From Elusimicrobia bacterium GWD2_63_28 (GTDB taxonomy: Bacteria; Elusimicrobiota; Elusimicrobia; Elusimicrobiales; UBA9959), in contig MGUI01000017.1 in the NCBI GenBank assembly GCA_001799895.1, positions 1 to 64,000 on the forward strand: 64,000 bases of DNA, read 5' to 3'. The stretch's first letter is position 1. The number at the start of each line of letters is the position of its first letter. Position numbers and translations under genes: made by a program. Below, piece by piece: positions 45,031-53,511 of the stretch. The notes below the pieces were generated by a model that was not told where the DNA came from, did no database searches, and worked only from the letters and a program-made list of their open reading frames with translations.

Positions 45031-46578
45031 TCAGTAGGACTTGGCCATCAGGACGCGCTGTTTGGAGGGCTTGCCCGTCAGGATGCAGACGCCTTCGCCC
45101 TTCGCCTCGGGCGGGACTTGGTCCTCGAAAGGCAGGCAGCGGATGCTTGTCTCGAAGCGCTTGGCCATTTCCTCTTCCTGCTCGGCGGTGCCGGCCCAGT
45201 GCACCCAGGCGAAGCCGCCGCCCTCGTCCTTGAAGAACTTCTCGTAGTCTTCCAGCTTGTCGAAGACGCGCGTGCGGGCGGCCCTGGCCTGCCGGGCTTT
45301 CTCCAGCAGCTCGGCCTGCATGGCCGCGAGGGTGGGCACTATGGAGGCTATCGCCTCGGCCCGCGGCAGGAAAGCCTTGCGGCGGCGCCGCTGGTCTTCG
45401 GGACTTTCGCCCTTGATCTCCGTTACGAAGCGGCGCGCTATGCAGAGGGAGCCCTTCTCCAAATCCTTCGGGCCGACCTCTATGCGCAGCGGCACGCCTT
45501 TGCCTTCCCACTCGTAATACTTGGCGCCCGGCATAATGCCGTCCCGGTCGTCCACCTTCACCGCGACGCCCAGCGCCTTGAGCTCGGCGGCGACCTTCTT
45601 CGCCTCCTCCGAGGTCCTGGCCTGCTCTTCCGGGCTCTTGAAAATGGGGATCACTATGACCTGCACCGGGGCGAGCTTCGGCGGCAGCACCAGCCCGGCG
45701 TCGTCGGAATGGGTCATGATCAGGGCGCCGACCAGCCTGGTGCTGACGCCCCAGCTCGTCGCGTAAACGTATTCCAGCTGGCCTTCCCGGTTCTGGAACT
45801 TGACGTCTGCGGCCTTGGAGAAGTTCTGGCCCAGGTAATGGCTGGTGCCCATCTGCAGGGCTTTGCCGTCCTGCATCATGCCCTCTATGGAGAGGGTTTC
45901 CAGGGCCCCGGCGAAGCGCTCGCCTTCGGTCTTGCGGCCCTTGATCACGGGCACGGCCATCACGTTCTCGGCAAAATCGGCGTATACCTCGAGCATGCGC
46001 CAGGTTTCCTCCAGCGCCTCCTTCTCCGTGGCGTGGGCGGTATGCCCCTCCTGCCAGAGGAACTCGGCGGTGCGCAGGAACAGGCGCGTGCGCATTTCCC
46101 AGCGCACCACATTGGCCCACTGGTTTATCAGCAGGGGCAGGTCCCGGTAGCTCTGGATCCAGCTCTTGTACTGCTCCCAGATTATGGTTTCGCTGGTGGG
46201 GCGCACCACCAGGGGCTCCTCGAGCTTGGACTCCGGGTCCGGGACAATCTCGCCGTTGACGGATTTAAGGCGGTGATGCGTTACCACGGCGCATTCCTTG
46301 GCGAAGCCGGAAGCGTGCTTCTCCTCCCGGGCGAGCAGCGACAGCGGGATGAACAGCGGGAAATAGGCGTTCTCGTGGCCGGTGGCCTTGAACCTGTCGT
46401 CTAGCTCGCGCTGCATCTTTTCCCAGATGGCGTAGCCGTGCGGCCGGATGACCATGCAGCCGCGCACCGCGGAATGCTCGGCCAGCGTGGCCTTCTTGAT
46501 AACGTCCAGGTACCACTGCGAGTAGTCCTGGGCGCGCGTGGTGATCGCGTTAGGTTCTGTTTTTGCGGGTTTGTTCAT
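45031..46578 (-). CDS. proS: prolyl-tRNA synthetase, archaeal/eukaryotic type
   Basis: 515 residues with class II motifs: VRGCMVIRPHGYAIWE, motif 2 VVRWEMRTRLFLRTAEFLWQEGHTAH, motif 3 region GVSTRLVGALIM. It lacks the bacterial INS editing domain and ends in the Zn/Tyr-type C-terminal domain (KSY terminus), as in archaeal-type ProRS found in Thermus and some other bacteria. It interrupts the dcw order between murF and mraY. An AT-rich TATAAA lies about 40 bases upstream. Confidence 0.95.
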   Translation of the reverse strand: MNKPAKTEPNAITTRAQDYSQWYLDVIKKATLAEHSAVRGCMVIRPHGYAIWEKMQRELDDRFKATGHENAYFPLFIPLSLLAREEKHASGFAKECAVVTHHRLKSVNGEIVPDPESKLEEPLVVRPTSETIIWEQYKSWIQSYRDLPLLINQWANVVRWEMRTRLFLRTAEFLWQEGHTAHATEKEALEETWRMLEVYADFAENVMAVPVIKGRKTEGERFAGALETLSIEGMMQDGKALQMGTSHYLGQNFSKAADVKFQNREGQLEYVYATSWGVSTRLVGALIMTHSDDAGLVLPPKLAPVQVIVIPIFKSPEEQARTSEEAKKVAAELKALGVAVKVDDRDGIMPGAKYYEWEGKGVPLRIEVGPKDLEKGSLCIARRFVTEIKGESPEDQRRRRKAFLPRAEAIASIVPTLAAMQAELLEKARQARAARTRVFDKLEDYEKFFKDEGGGFAWVHWAGTAEQEEEMAKRFETSIRCLPFEDQVPPEAKGEGVCILTGKPSKQRVLMAKSY

Positions 46579-46611
46579 AGCGGTAAGTTTACTCCGTTGC
46601 GCGGGCTGATT

Positions 46612-47955
46612 TTATAATCCTTCTATAATGCGTTCGAATTTCATGGAGCGGGAGGCCTTGATCAGAAAAGTGCCTTTGCCTGCGCCGATAAGTTCCCTGG
46701 CCTCTCCCAGCCAGCCGTCGAGGGTTTCGGCGTAGACCAGGGTTTTGCCGCCGGCGGCCAGGTAGGCCTCTACGGCGGGCTGCATCTCCGGGCCCGCGAG
46801 GAAGACCCGCTCGGCGCCGGTGTGGGCCAGCGCGGCGCCCAGGTCGGTATGGTAATGGGCGGAGTGCCGGCCCAGCTCCTTCATGTCGCCCATCATGATA
46901 TAGAGGGGCTTGGGCATGCCGAAGACCTGCTTTATGGCCGAGGCGGCGGACTGCGGGTTGGAATTGTAGGCGTCCAGGATAACCGTGGCGCCTTTAATGT
47001 GCAGTTCCTGCAGGCGCATCGGCGGCGGGGTGTAGTTCTCCAGCCCTTTGCGGATAACGGCGAAGTCCAGGCCGGCCGACAGCGCGGCGGCCGCGGCCGC
47101 GGCGGCGTTGAGGTAGTTGTGCCCTCCGGCGTGCGGCAGCCTGATCTCGTGGATATTGCCGCCGTATTCCAGGCGCAAATTGTTCCCCTCCAGCACGCGC
47201 AGGTCGGCGCCGGGGTCGCGGCCGAAGGTCAGTTTCTTAAAGGCGCGGCCGTTGAGGCGCGAGAGGTAGCGGTCGTCGTAATTGTAGACCAGCGTGCCGC
47301 CGGGGGCCAGGCAGGCCGCCAGTTCGGTCTTGGTCTCGAAGATCGTCTCCAGGTCGCCGAAATACTGCAGGTGGGACGGGCCGATATTGGTGATTATGCC
47401 GCAGGTCGGGCGCGCCACCTCGCCTATCTCCTTTATGTCCCCCCGGCGCGAGGCGCCGAGCTCGAAGACGCCGTACTTGTGGCGCTGGTCGAGTTCCAGC
47501 AGGGACAGCGGCAGGCCGAACTGGTTGTTGAGGTTGCCGGCGTTGGAGCAGGTTTCCCCGGCGCAGGCGAAAATGCTTTTGAGCATCTCCTTGGCGGTGC
47601 TCTTGCCGTTGGAACCGGTTATGGCCACGAGCGGGATCTGGAAGCGCTGCCTGTGCCAGGCGGCCAGGTCCTGCAGCGCTTTAAGCGTATCGGCGACGCC
47701 GACGGCCGCCGGAGGCAGGTCCTTCAGCGCTGCCAGCGCTTCTTCGCGCGCCAGGAAGCCGGCGGCGCAGGGCGCGGCGGCGGGCAGGAAAGAGTGCGCG
47801 TCGTAGGCGGCGCCTTTCAGAGCCCAGAAAAATTCTCCGCATTTGAGCTTGCGCGTGTCGGTGACGAAAGAGGTGAAAGGGGCGGCGGGATCGCCTTTCA
47901 GCAGTTTCCCGTTCACGGCCCCGGCCAGGGTGCCCAGGTCGGTCTTTAGGTTCAT
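46612..47955 (-). CDS. murF: UDP-MurNAc-tripeptide:D-Ala-D-Ala ligase
   Basis: 447 residues. N-terminal substrate domain (DTRKLKCGEFFWALKG), ATP site TGSNGKSTAKEML, TNIGPSHLQYFG and the C-terminal DAYNSNPQS. It completes the UDP-MurNAc pentapeptide. Overlaps murE by 4 bases (ATGA). It is the last gene of the first dcw block. Confidence 0.96.
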   Translation of the reverse strand: MNLKTDLGTLAGAVNGKLLKGDPAAPFTSFVTDTRKLKCGEFFWALKGAAYDAHSFLPAAAPCAAGFLAREEALAALKDLPPAAVGVADTLKALQDLAAWHRQRFQIPLVAITGSNGKSTAKEMLKSIFACAGETCSNAGNLNNQFGLPLSLLELDQRHKYGVFELGASRRGDIKEIGEVARPTCGIITNIGPSHLQYFGDLETIFETKTELAACLAPGGTLVYNYDDRYLSRLNGRAFKKLTFGRDPGADLRVLEGNNLRLEYGGNIHEIRLPHAGGHNYLNAAAAAAAALSAGLDFAVIRKGLENYTPPPMRLQELHIKGATVILDAYNSNPQSAASAIKQVFGMPKPLYIMMGDMKELGRHSAHYHTDLGAALAHTGAERVFLAGPEMQPAVEAYLAAGGKTLVYAETLDGWLGEARELIGAGKGTFLIKASRSMKFERIIEGL

Positions 47956-49448
47956 AGGCCCAGTTTCTTCCTTATCGCCGCGGCGGCGGTTTGGGTGTCG
48001 CTGAAATCTATCGTCTTGTCCTTCAGGATCTGGTAGGTCTCGTGCCCTTTCCCGGCGATTAGCACGATGTCGCCCTTGCGCGCCTGCAGGATCGCCTTTT
48101 CAATGGCGTCCCCGCGGTCCGGCAGCACCTCGAAATTGGAATACTTGTCCGTTACGCCCTGTTCTATGTCGTCGATGATGGCCAGCGGGTCCTCGCTCCG
48201 CGGGTTATCGCTGGTGATTATGGCCAGATCGCTCAGGGCGCAGGCCACCGCGCCCATCGGGGCGCGCTTGGTGCGGTCCCGGTCTCCGCCGCAGCCGAAC
48301 ACGGTGATGAGGCGGTTATGCGGCAGCAGGCCCAAATTGGACAGCACGCTCTCCAGCGCGGCTTCGGTATGCGCGTAATCGACGAACACGGTGAAGTCCT
48401 GCCCGGCCTCCACCCGCTCGAGGCGGCCCGGCACGTTGGCCAGCGCCTGCACCCCGTCGGCGGCGGCGCGGAGCCTGAGGCCGCCCGCAGAGGCGGCCGC
48501 GGCTATGGCGGCCAGCGCGTTGTAAATGTTGTGGCGGCCCAGCAGGTTGAGCTTCACCGGCAGGGTTTCCGCGCCGGCCTTCAGGCTGAAGCGCGTCATG
48601 GTCTCCAGGATCTCTATGTCGGCCGCCCTGAAATCGGCGGAATTCTCTATGCCGAAGGTGACGGTCCGCACCTTGCCCTTGAGGCGCTTGAGCAGCCAGC
48701 CCGCGCGCTCGTCGTCGGCGTTGATCACGGCGCATTTGTCCTTCTTGGGCGAGCGCTCGAGCAGGTCGAAGAGGCGGGCCTTGGCCTGGAAATAGCTTTC
48801 CCGGTCCTTGTGGAAATCCAGGTGGTCCTGCTGCAGGTTGGTGAAAATGGCGCAGTCGAAGTCCACGTCCTCTACGCGGCCCAGCGCCAGCGCGTGGGAG
48901 GAGACCTCCATCACGGCCGTGAGGGAGTCGGCGGCGGCCATCCTGGCGAGCAGCTCCTGCAGGGTATGGGCCAGCGGCGTGGTATTGGCGGCCTGCGCTA
49001 TCACCTTGCCGTCGATGCGGTAATCTATGGTGCCTATCACGCCGGGGCGGGAGCCCGCCAGCCGCAGCGCGCTCTCCAGCAGGTAGGCGGTGGTGGTCTT
49101 GCCCTTGGTGCCGGTTATCCCGAAGACTTTCAGCCTGCCCGAGGGGCGGCCGTAGAAAGCCGCCGAGATCCTGGAGAGCGCGGAAGAGATCTCCCCCGCC
49201 TTCAGCAGCGCCGCGCCGGGGAAAGCCGCGCGGATCTCCGCCGGCGGCTCACCGGCGGAAATAACCGCGGCGGCGCCCTTTTCCAGCGCCTGCCTGATGA
49301 ACATGGCCCCGTCGGTCTTCGCGCCGGGCAGCGCGAAAAACAGCGCGCCGGGCCCGGCCTGGCGGGAATCGTTGACCACCGAGGTTATCTCCGGGTCCGG
49401 GCCGTCGTGCCGCAGGCCGCAGGTTTCGAGCAAAAGGGACAGCTTCAT
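47952..49448 (-). CDS. murE: UDP-MurNAc-dipeptide:meso-DAP ligase
   Basis: 498 residues with ATP site TGTKGKTTTAYLLE, SSHALALGR and the specificity motif DNPR (ITSDNPRSEDP), which marks meso-diaminopimelate rather than lysine. It therefore predicts DAP-type peptidoglycan. A TATCAT hexamer ends 6 bases before the SD-less ATG. Confidence 0.96.
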   Translation of the reverse strand: MKLSLLLETCGLRHDGPDPEITSVVNDSRQAGPGALFFALPGAKTDGAMFIRQALEKGAAAVISAGEPPAEIRAAFPGAALLKAGEISSALSRISAAFYGRPSGRLKVFGITGTKGKTTTAYLLESALRLAGSRPGVIGTIDYRIDGKVIAQAANTTPLAHTLQELLARMAAADSLTAVMEVSSHALALGRVEDVDFDCAIFTNLQQDHLDFHKDRESYFQAKARLFDLLERSPKKDKCAVINADDERAGWLLKRLKGKVRTVTFGIENSADFRAADIEILETMTRFSLKAGAETLPVKLNLLGRHNIYNALAAIAAAASAGGLRLRAAADGVQALANVPGRLERVEAGQDFTVFVDYAHTEAALESVLSNLGLLPHNRLITVFGCGGDRDRTKRAPMGAVACALSDLAIITSDNPRSEDPLAIIDDIEQGVTDKYSNFEVLPDRGDAIEKAILQARKGDIVLIAGKGHETYQILKDKTIDFSDTQTAAAAIRKKLGL

Positions 49449-49481
49449 GCTTAAATGATAGAAAATTTTAGGGCGGGCCGG

Positions 49482-51206
49482 TTAGTCCGAAATGGGGCGC
49501 TCGGGGGCGGCATGGCCGACCTTGCGCGTAGTGGGCATATCGGGCTTGATGCCCTTGAGGGTTATGATCTTGGAGGCTATCTCGCGGAAGGCGGGCGCGG
49601 CCGTCTCGCCGCCGTAGGTAAGCCCCCTGGGGTTGTCTATCACCACGAGGATCGTATATTGCGGCGCGGGCACCGGGAAGAAGCCCGCGAAGGAGGCCAC
49701 GTTGCGGCCGGTCAGGTATTTGCCCGTGCGCGGATCGATCTTCTTGGACGTGCCGGTTTTGCCGGCTATGGAGTAGCCGGCCACGGCGGCGTTCTTGCCG
49801 GTGCCGCTCTCCACCACCGCCCGCAGGATCTTCTTAACCCGCCCGCAGATGCCCGGGCTGATCACCTGCCGTATCACAGAGGGCTCGTTGCGGAACACCT
49901 CTTCGCCCTCAAACTCTGTAACCTTCTCCACCAGGCGCGGCTCGAAGAGGCGCCCGCCGTTGGCCAGGGCCGAATAGGCGTTGAGCACCTGCAGCGGCGT
50001 GGCGGCTATGCCGTGCCCGTAGGAGCCGACGGCCAGGTCGATGGGCTTGAACTTTTCCAGCGGCCGCAGCAGGCCTGCCGATTCGCCGGCGAAGCCCAGC
50101 GCGGACTTGGCGCCGAAGCCGAAGGCCTTGGTAAAGAAGTAAAAGTCCTTCACGCCAAGCTTCAGTCCCAGCTTGGCCGTGCCGATATTGGAGGAGCGCT
50201 CTATCACCTCGGAGAGGTTCAGCGTCTTATCCGGCTCGTGGTCGTGCAGGGTTATCCTGCTGCTGAAGGCCCAGGCGCCGTTTTCGCAGTAGAAAGTGCT
50301 CTGCTCGCTGGTTATGCCCTTTTCGAGGGCCGCCGCCAGGGTTATCGCTTTAAAGGTCGAGCCGGGCTCGTAGACCCATTCCACCGGCTCTATCTTCTGG
50401 ACGCTGCTGGGCCAGGAGGCCATGGCCAGGATCCTGCCGGTGTTGGGGTCCTGCACCAGCGCCATGCCCAGCTCGGCCCGGTTCTTTTCCACGGCTTTCT
50501 GTATGGCTTCCTGCGCGAAATACTGTATGTTCTTGTCGATAGTGAGGTGCAGGTCCCGGGGCCGGGATTCCTTTTCCTGTTTGTCCTGGAAGATGACGCG
50601 GCCCGAGGCGTCGCGCACTACCTCGCGCCGGCTGACGTGGCCGCTGAGCACCTTGTCGTAGAGCAGTTCCACCCCGGTCAGCCCCCGCTCCTCCCGCGTC
50701 ACGCCGATTATGGCGCGCGCGATGTCGCCGGCCGGGTAATAGCGGCTCTGCACCGGCTCCAGCGCGACGCCTTTGAACTTGAGCGCCTTTACGGCCTCGG
50801 CGGCCTGCCGGTCCAGACCGCTCTTGAGCGGGACGAAATTTTTGTTTTTGCGGTAGCGCTCCCTGAAGGCGGGAGGCAGGGAAAGGAGCCGGGTCAGTTC
50901 CGAGACCACGCGGGCGGGGTAGCCCGGGTCTTTTTTCGCCTTCGCCTCGGCCTCCAGGTCCTTCTTGAAGAGCCCGGCGTCCCAGGTGACGATGGATTCC
51001 GCCAGCAGTTCCCCGCCGGCGCCGAAGACGCGGCCGCGGGGGCCGATCTCCGAGACGGTGCGGTTGAACTCCTTAGAAGCCGTTTCTGAAAGCTTTTCGT
51101 GACGGAAAGTCTGCAGCCAGAACAGCCTGGCGCCAATCGCCAAAGGGGCGATGGCGGCCAGCGCCGCGCAGAAGTGTATTCTTGATCTTAAGGTTTGGGC
51201 TATCAT
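49482..51206 (-). CDS. ftsI: class B penicillin-binding protein, septal transpeptidase
   Basis: 574 residues: a single N-terminal membrane helix, a dimerisation domain (GPRGRVFGAGGELLAES), then the transpeptidase. The transpeptidase has SxxK in GSTFKAITLAAALEKG, SxN in RSSNIGTAKLG and KTG in IAGKTGTSKK. No PASTA domains. Dcw position between ftsL and murE supports FtsI rather than an elongation PBP2. Confidence 0.95.
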   Translation of the reverse strand: MIAQTLRSRIHFCAALAAIAPLAIGARLFWLQTFRHEKLSETASKEFNRTVSEIGPRGRVFGAGGELLAESIVTWDAGLFKKDLEAEAKAKKDPGYPARVVSELTRLLSLPPAFRERYRKNKNFVPLKSGLDRQAAEAVKALKFKGVALEPVQSRYYPAGDIARAIIGVTREERGLTGVELLYDKVLSGHVSRREVVRDASGRVIFQDKQEKESRPRDLHLTIDKNIQYFAQEAIQKAVEKNRAELGMALVQDPNTGRILAMASWPSSVQKIEPVEWVYEPGSTFKAITLAAALEKGITSEQSTFYCENGAWAFSSRITLHDHEPDKTLNLSEVIERSSNIGTAKLGLKLGVKDFYFFTKAFGFGAKSALGFAGESAGLLRPLEKFKPIDLAVGSYGHGIAATPLQVLNAYSALANGGRLFEPRLVEKVTEFEGEEVFRNEPSVIRQVISPGICGRVKKILRAVVESGTGKNAAVAGYSIAGKTGTSKKIDPRTGKYLTGRNVASFAGFFPVPAPQYTILVVIDNPRGLTYGGETAAPAFREIASKIITLKGIKPDMPTTRKVGHAAPERPISD

Positions 51207-51235
51207 GAGCGGCCGCCGCCCTTGCGAAGCCGGAG

Positions 51236-51251
51236 TCCCCGTGTACGGGGA
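51236..51251 (-). promoter_or_regulatory. short perfect palindrome in the ftsL-ftsI gap
   Basis: TCCCCGT-GT-ACGGGGA, 30 bases upstream of the ftsI ATG in a 107-bp gap without a gene. It could be a regulator site or small hairpin; nothing else is seen in the gap. Confidence 0.3.
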
Positions 51252-51313
51252 TGCTGTCGAATAAGGTCCTGAAGTTTTTTTCCGCCATTTCTTTCCCCGG
51301 CGGGAGGCGACGG

Positions 51314-51649
51314 TTATGAAGACTTATTAAATTTGAAAAGCCTGGCCAGCCAGCCCCGCCCCGCGGTGCCTTCCGCCGGCTTTTCGTCGAGTATCACGAC
51401 GGCGCCGGGCTCCGGGTAAACCATGCCGAGCCTGGAGGCCTCGGCTTCAAGTTTCTCCGGCGACAACGAAACCTGTATCTCTTTCTTCAGGTAGGTATTG
51501 GCGCTTTCCAGGTCCTTTATCTCCCTGCGCAGTTTCTCGATGTTGTAGCCCAGCTTCACCGCCTGCAGGTTTTCTGCGGCGAAGATGAAGGCCCCGGCGA
51601 AGATAATTCCCACTCCGGCCAATCTCAGGTTTCTCGTCTTTTTAAGCAT
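51314..51649 (-). CDS. ftsL: FtsL-like cell-division protein
   Basis: 111 residues. Short cytoplasmic N terminus, one membrane helix (LAGVGIIFAGAFIFAAE), a coiled-coil segment (LRREIKDLESANTYLKKEIQ) and a short extracytoplasmic end with LGMVYPEPGAVVIL. This is the bitopic coiled-coil layout of FtsL/DivIC. Sequence conservation in this family is low; the position between rsmH and ftsI supports FtsL. Confidence 0.85.
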   Translation of the reverse strand: MLKKTRNLRLAGVGIIFAGAFIFAAENLQAVKLGYNIEKLRREIKDLESANTYLKKEIQVSLSPEKLEAEASRLGMVYPEPGAVVILDEKPAEGTAGRGWLARLFKFNKSS

Positions 51650-51670
51650 ATGTTGCCTTACCTCGAAAGT

Positions 51671-51841
51671 TTATTCCATGCTGAACAGCTCTATCCTCTT
51701 TATGCCGTGCTTCTCCCACAGGTAGAAGATCTTGGTGGGACACACCGCGGCCTTCAGCCCGTTGAACTTCGCCCGGGCGGTCCTGCCGTGCAGGAGCTTG
51801 TTGAACTTCGCGCCAACCTTAAGGATGTTTTCGGGATACAT
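51671..51841 (-). CDS. small 56-residue protein in the dcw cluster
   Basis: A 56-residue basic, soluble ORF (starts MYPENILKVGAKFNKLLHGR, contains AAVCPTKIFYLWEKHG, ends IELFSME). A near-perfect SD (TAAGGAGG), whose TAA is the rsmH stop, lies at ideal spacing, and the gene fits exactly between rsmH and ftsL. No known family is recognised. The SD and tight packing argue for a real gene. Confidence 0.75.
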   Translation of the reverse strand: MYPENILKVGAKFNKLLHGRTARAKFNGLKAAVCPTKIFYLWEKHGIKRIELFSME

Positions 51842-51850
51842 AGTGCCTCC

Positions 51851-52735
51851 TTACCGCTTTTCAATTACCCTTAACTTCGCGCTGCGGGCCCTCTTGTTCG
51901 AGGCTACTTCCTCGTCTGAAGGCTTTACCGGCTTCCTCGTCACTAATTCCCACCCGCCCATCCTGGCCATCAGCCGGAACGTCTCTTTCACTATGCGGTC
52001 TTCCAGGGAGTGGAAGGTTATGATGCCCATCCGCGCCCCCGGCTTGAGCAGCGGCATGATCTTCTGTATGCCGCGCGTGAGATTGTCAAACTCGTAGTTC
52101 ACGGCCACCCGCAGGGCCAGGAAGGTCTTGGTGGCGGGGTGGGTTTTCTCCCCCCGCGCCGGCGCCACGCGCTCTATAAGGGAGCTCAGGTCGGCCGTGG
52201 TCTCCAGCGGCTTGGCCCGGCGGGCCTCCAGCACCGCGCGCGTGATGCGGCCGGAATGCCGCTCGCCGCAGACGCGGATGAGGTGCTCTATCTGCTCGTA
52301 GGGCCACTGGTTGATGATCGTGTAAGCCGTCAGGGGATTATCAGGGTTGATGCGCATGTCCAGCGGGCCGTCGTGCTTGAGGCTGAAGCCCCGCGACGGT
52401 TTGTCGAAATGCAGCGAGGAGATCCCCAGGTCGAACAGTACGCCCGAGACGGCGCGTATCCCCTCGCGGGCGATGATCTCGTCTATGTTGGCGAAGTTGC
52501 CCTGCGCTATCTTGACGCGGGCGCCGAAGGGCTGCAAATTGCGCGCGGCGACGCCGGCCATCTCCGGGTCCCAGTCGATGCCGAGCACCCCGGCCTCCGG
52601 GGGCAGCGCGTTAAGCAGGCGCGCGGTATGCCCGCCCATGCCCAGCGTCGCGTCGACGTAGGTGCCCTTCTTTTCGGTTATCAGCAGGTTCACTGTCTCT
52701 TCGGCCAGGACCGGTACGTGCGTGTACTCGGTCAT
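51851..52735 (-). CDS. rsmH: 16S rRNA (cytosine1402-N4)-methyltransferase
   Basis: 294 residues with the SAM-binding DATLGMGGHTARLL, FDLGISSLHFDKPSRGFS, RSGRITRAVLEARR-type segment and C-terminal RIVKETFR. It methylates C1402 of 16S rRNA. ATG 52735 overlaps the mraZ stop (ATGA), and the frame upstream of it shadows mraZ. Confidence 0.96.
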   Translation of the reverse strand: MTEYTHVPVLAEETVNLLITEKKGTYVDATLGMGGHTARLLNALPPEAGVLGIDWDPEMAGVAARNLQPFGARVKIAQGNFANIDEIIAREGIRAVSGVLFDLGISSLHFDKPSRGFSLKHDGPLDMRINPDNPLTAYTIINQWPYEQIEHLIRVCGERHSGRITRAVLEARRAKPLETTADLSSLIERVAPARGEKTHPATKTFLALRVAVNYEFDNLTRGIQKIMPLLKPGARMGIITFHSLEDRIVKETFRLMARMGGWELVTRKPVKPSDEEVASNKRARSAKLRVIEKR

Positions 52736-53181
52736 AGGTCGAACATCTTGCTGAACTTTCCGAACGAGGGATCTATTACGTCTTTCTTGTATTTCGACCA
52801 AGCCTGCGCATCCCATATTTCAGCCTTATTACCGACGCCGCGTATCAGGATGTCCTTCTTGAGAGAAGCATACGCTTTCTGATTCTGCGGCACTAAAATC
52901 CTGCCCTGCTCGTCCAGTTCCGCCTCGCAGGCGTTGCCGAAGAAGAAGCGCTTGAAAGCCCGCTCCTCCTCCTTGTTCTCGGACTTGAAGGTCTGCATGT
53001 TGTTCGCTATCAGCTCTTCCCACTGCGACGGCAGGAATATGTAGAGGCAGTGGTCGAGCCCGATGCTGAGCATGAAATAGTTCTTGTCTTCCTTGCGGAG
53101 CTCGTCGCGGAAACGCGCGGGCACGAAGACGCGGCCTTTGGCGTCCATCGTGTAGGTGTGTTCCCCGTAGAGTGAGCTCAT
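52732..53181 (-). CDS. mraZ: transcriptional regulator MraZ
   Basis: 149 residues with two AbrB-like halves: YTMDAKGRVFVPARFRD and CEAELDEQGRILVPQNQK, each with the DxxGRxxVP motif. It represses the dcw operon by binding repeats near its own promoter; such repeats are present at 53241-53266. First gene of the cluster. Confidence 0.96.
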   Translation of the reverse strand: MSSLYGEHTYTMDAKGRVFVPARFRDELRKEDKNYFMLSIGLDHCLYIFLPSQWEELIANNMQTFKSENKEEERAFKRFFFGNACEAELDEQGRILVPQNQKAYASLKKDILIRGVGNKAEIWDAQAWSKYKKDVIDPSFGKFSKMFDL

Positions 53182-53240
53182 AACTTTTTTGACCGGATCT
53201 TTCAGTGCTTACAGTTTACAACATTATTAAACACAAAAAA

Positions 53241-53266
53241 ACACTGTTCACCACTTTCCACCACTT
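53241..53266 (-). promoter_or_regulatory. MraZ-type operator repeats
   Basis: On the minus strand AAGTGGTGGA, AAGTGGTGAA and CAGTG follow each other with a 10-bp period, resembling the (A)AAGTG/TGG repeats bound by MraZ in other bacteria. They cover the predicted transcription start. Confidence 0.75.
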
Positions 53267-53274
53267 GGATTATT

Positions 53275-53303
53275 AGTATATAGCATCACCCCCCCCTTGT
53301 CAA
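53275..53303 (-). promoter_or_regulatory. main dcw operon promoter
   Basis: Minus strand TTGACA, a 17-nt spacer, then TATACT. It is the closest match to the sigma70 consensus in the window, and gives a leader of about 85 nt before mraZ. Confidence 0.9.
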
Positions 53304-53375
53304 TACCCGGTGTAAAAAGCGCTTGTTTTAGCGCAATATTTTGGTCGGAAGTAGTGGCGAGGAGGCGCGAAAACG

Positions 53376-53397
53376 GGGGTTGATTTCGGTCAACCCC
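53376..53397. repeat. hairpin GGGGTTGA-TTTCGG-TCAACCCC
   Basis: A perfect 8-bp stem upstream of the dcw promoter, followed by AT-rich TATATATAGGAATATATATAT. It lies in the 330-bp gap 53182-53511, which otherwise holds the mraZ promoter, operator and the long inverted repeat, and no gene. Confidence 0.6.
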
Positions 53398-53420
53398 TAT
53401 ATATAGGAATATATATATTA

Positions 53421-53510
53421 AGGGACGTTGTTGAGTTGTTGACTATTTCCCGTGCGCAACAAGGCCCTCGCACAGGCAGCTAAAATAGTCAACAACTCAA
53501 CAACGTCCCT
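53421..53510. repeat. long perfect inverted repeat (2 x 28 bp)
   Basis: Arms 53421-53448 and 53483-53510 are exact reverse complements over 28 bp (left arm begins AGGGACGTTGTTGAG). The 34-nt centre has its own stem GTGCG/CGCAC (53452-53456 and 53469-53473). It ends one base after the metallopeptidase stop. It could be a terminator without a U-run, a MITE-like insertion, or a recombination site. Confidence 0.9.
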
Positions 53511-53511
53511 G

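Noticed and set aside
48318..51089. Two long plus-strand open frames opposite murE and ftsI
   Set aside because: Low-complexity, motif-free translations; the minus-strand frames carry full Mur-ligase and PBP motifs.
51073..51288. Minus-strand ORF of 71 codons in the ftsL-ftsI gap
   Set aside because: Most of it overlaps ftsI in another frame, and there is no SD or conserved motif.
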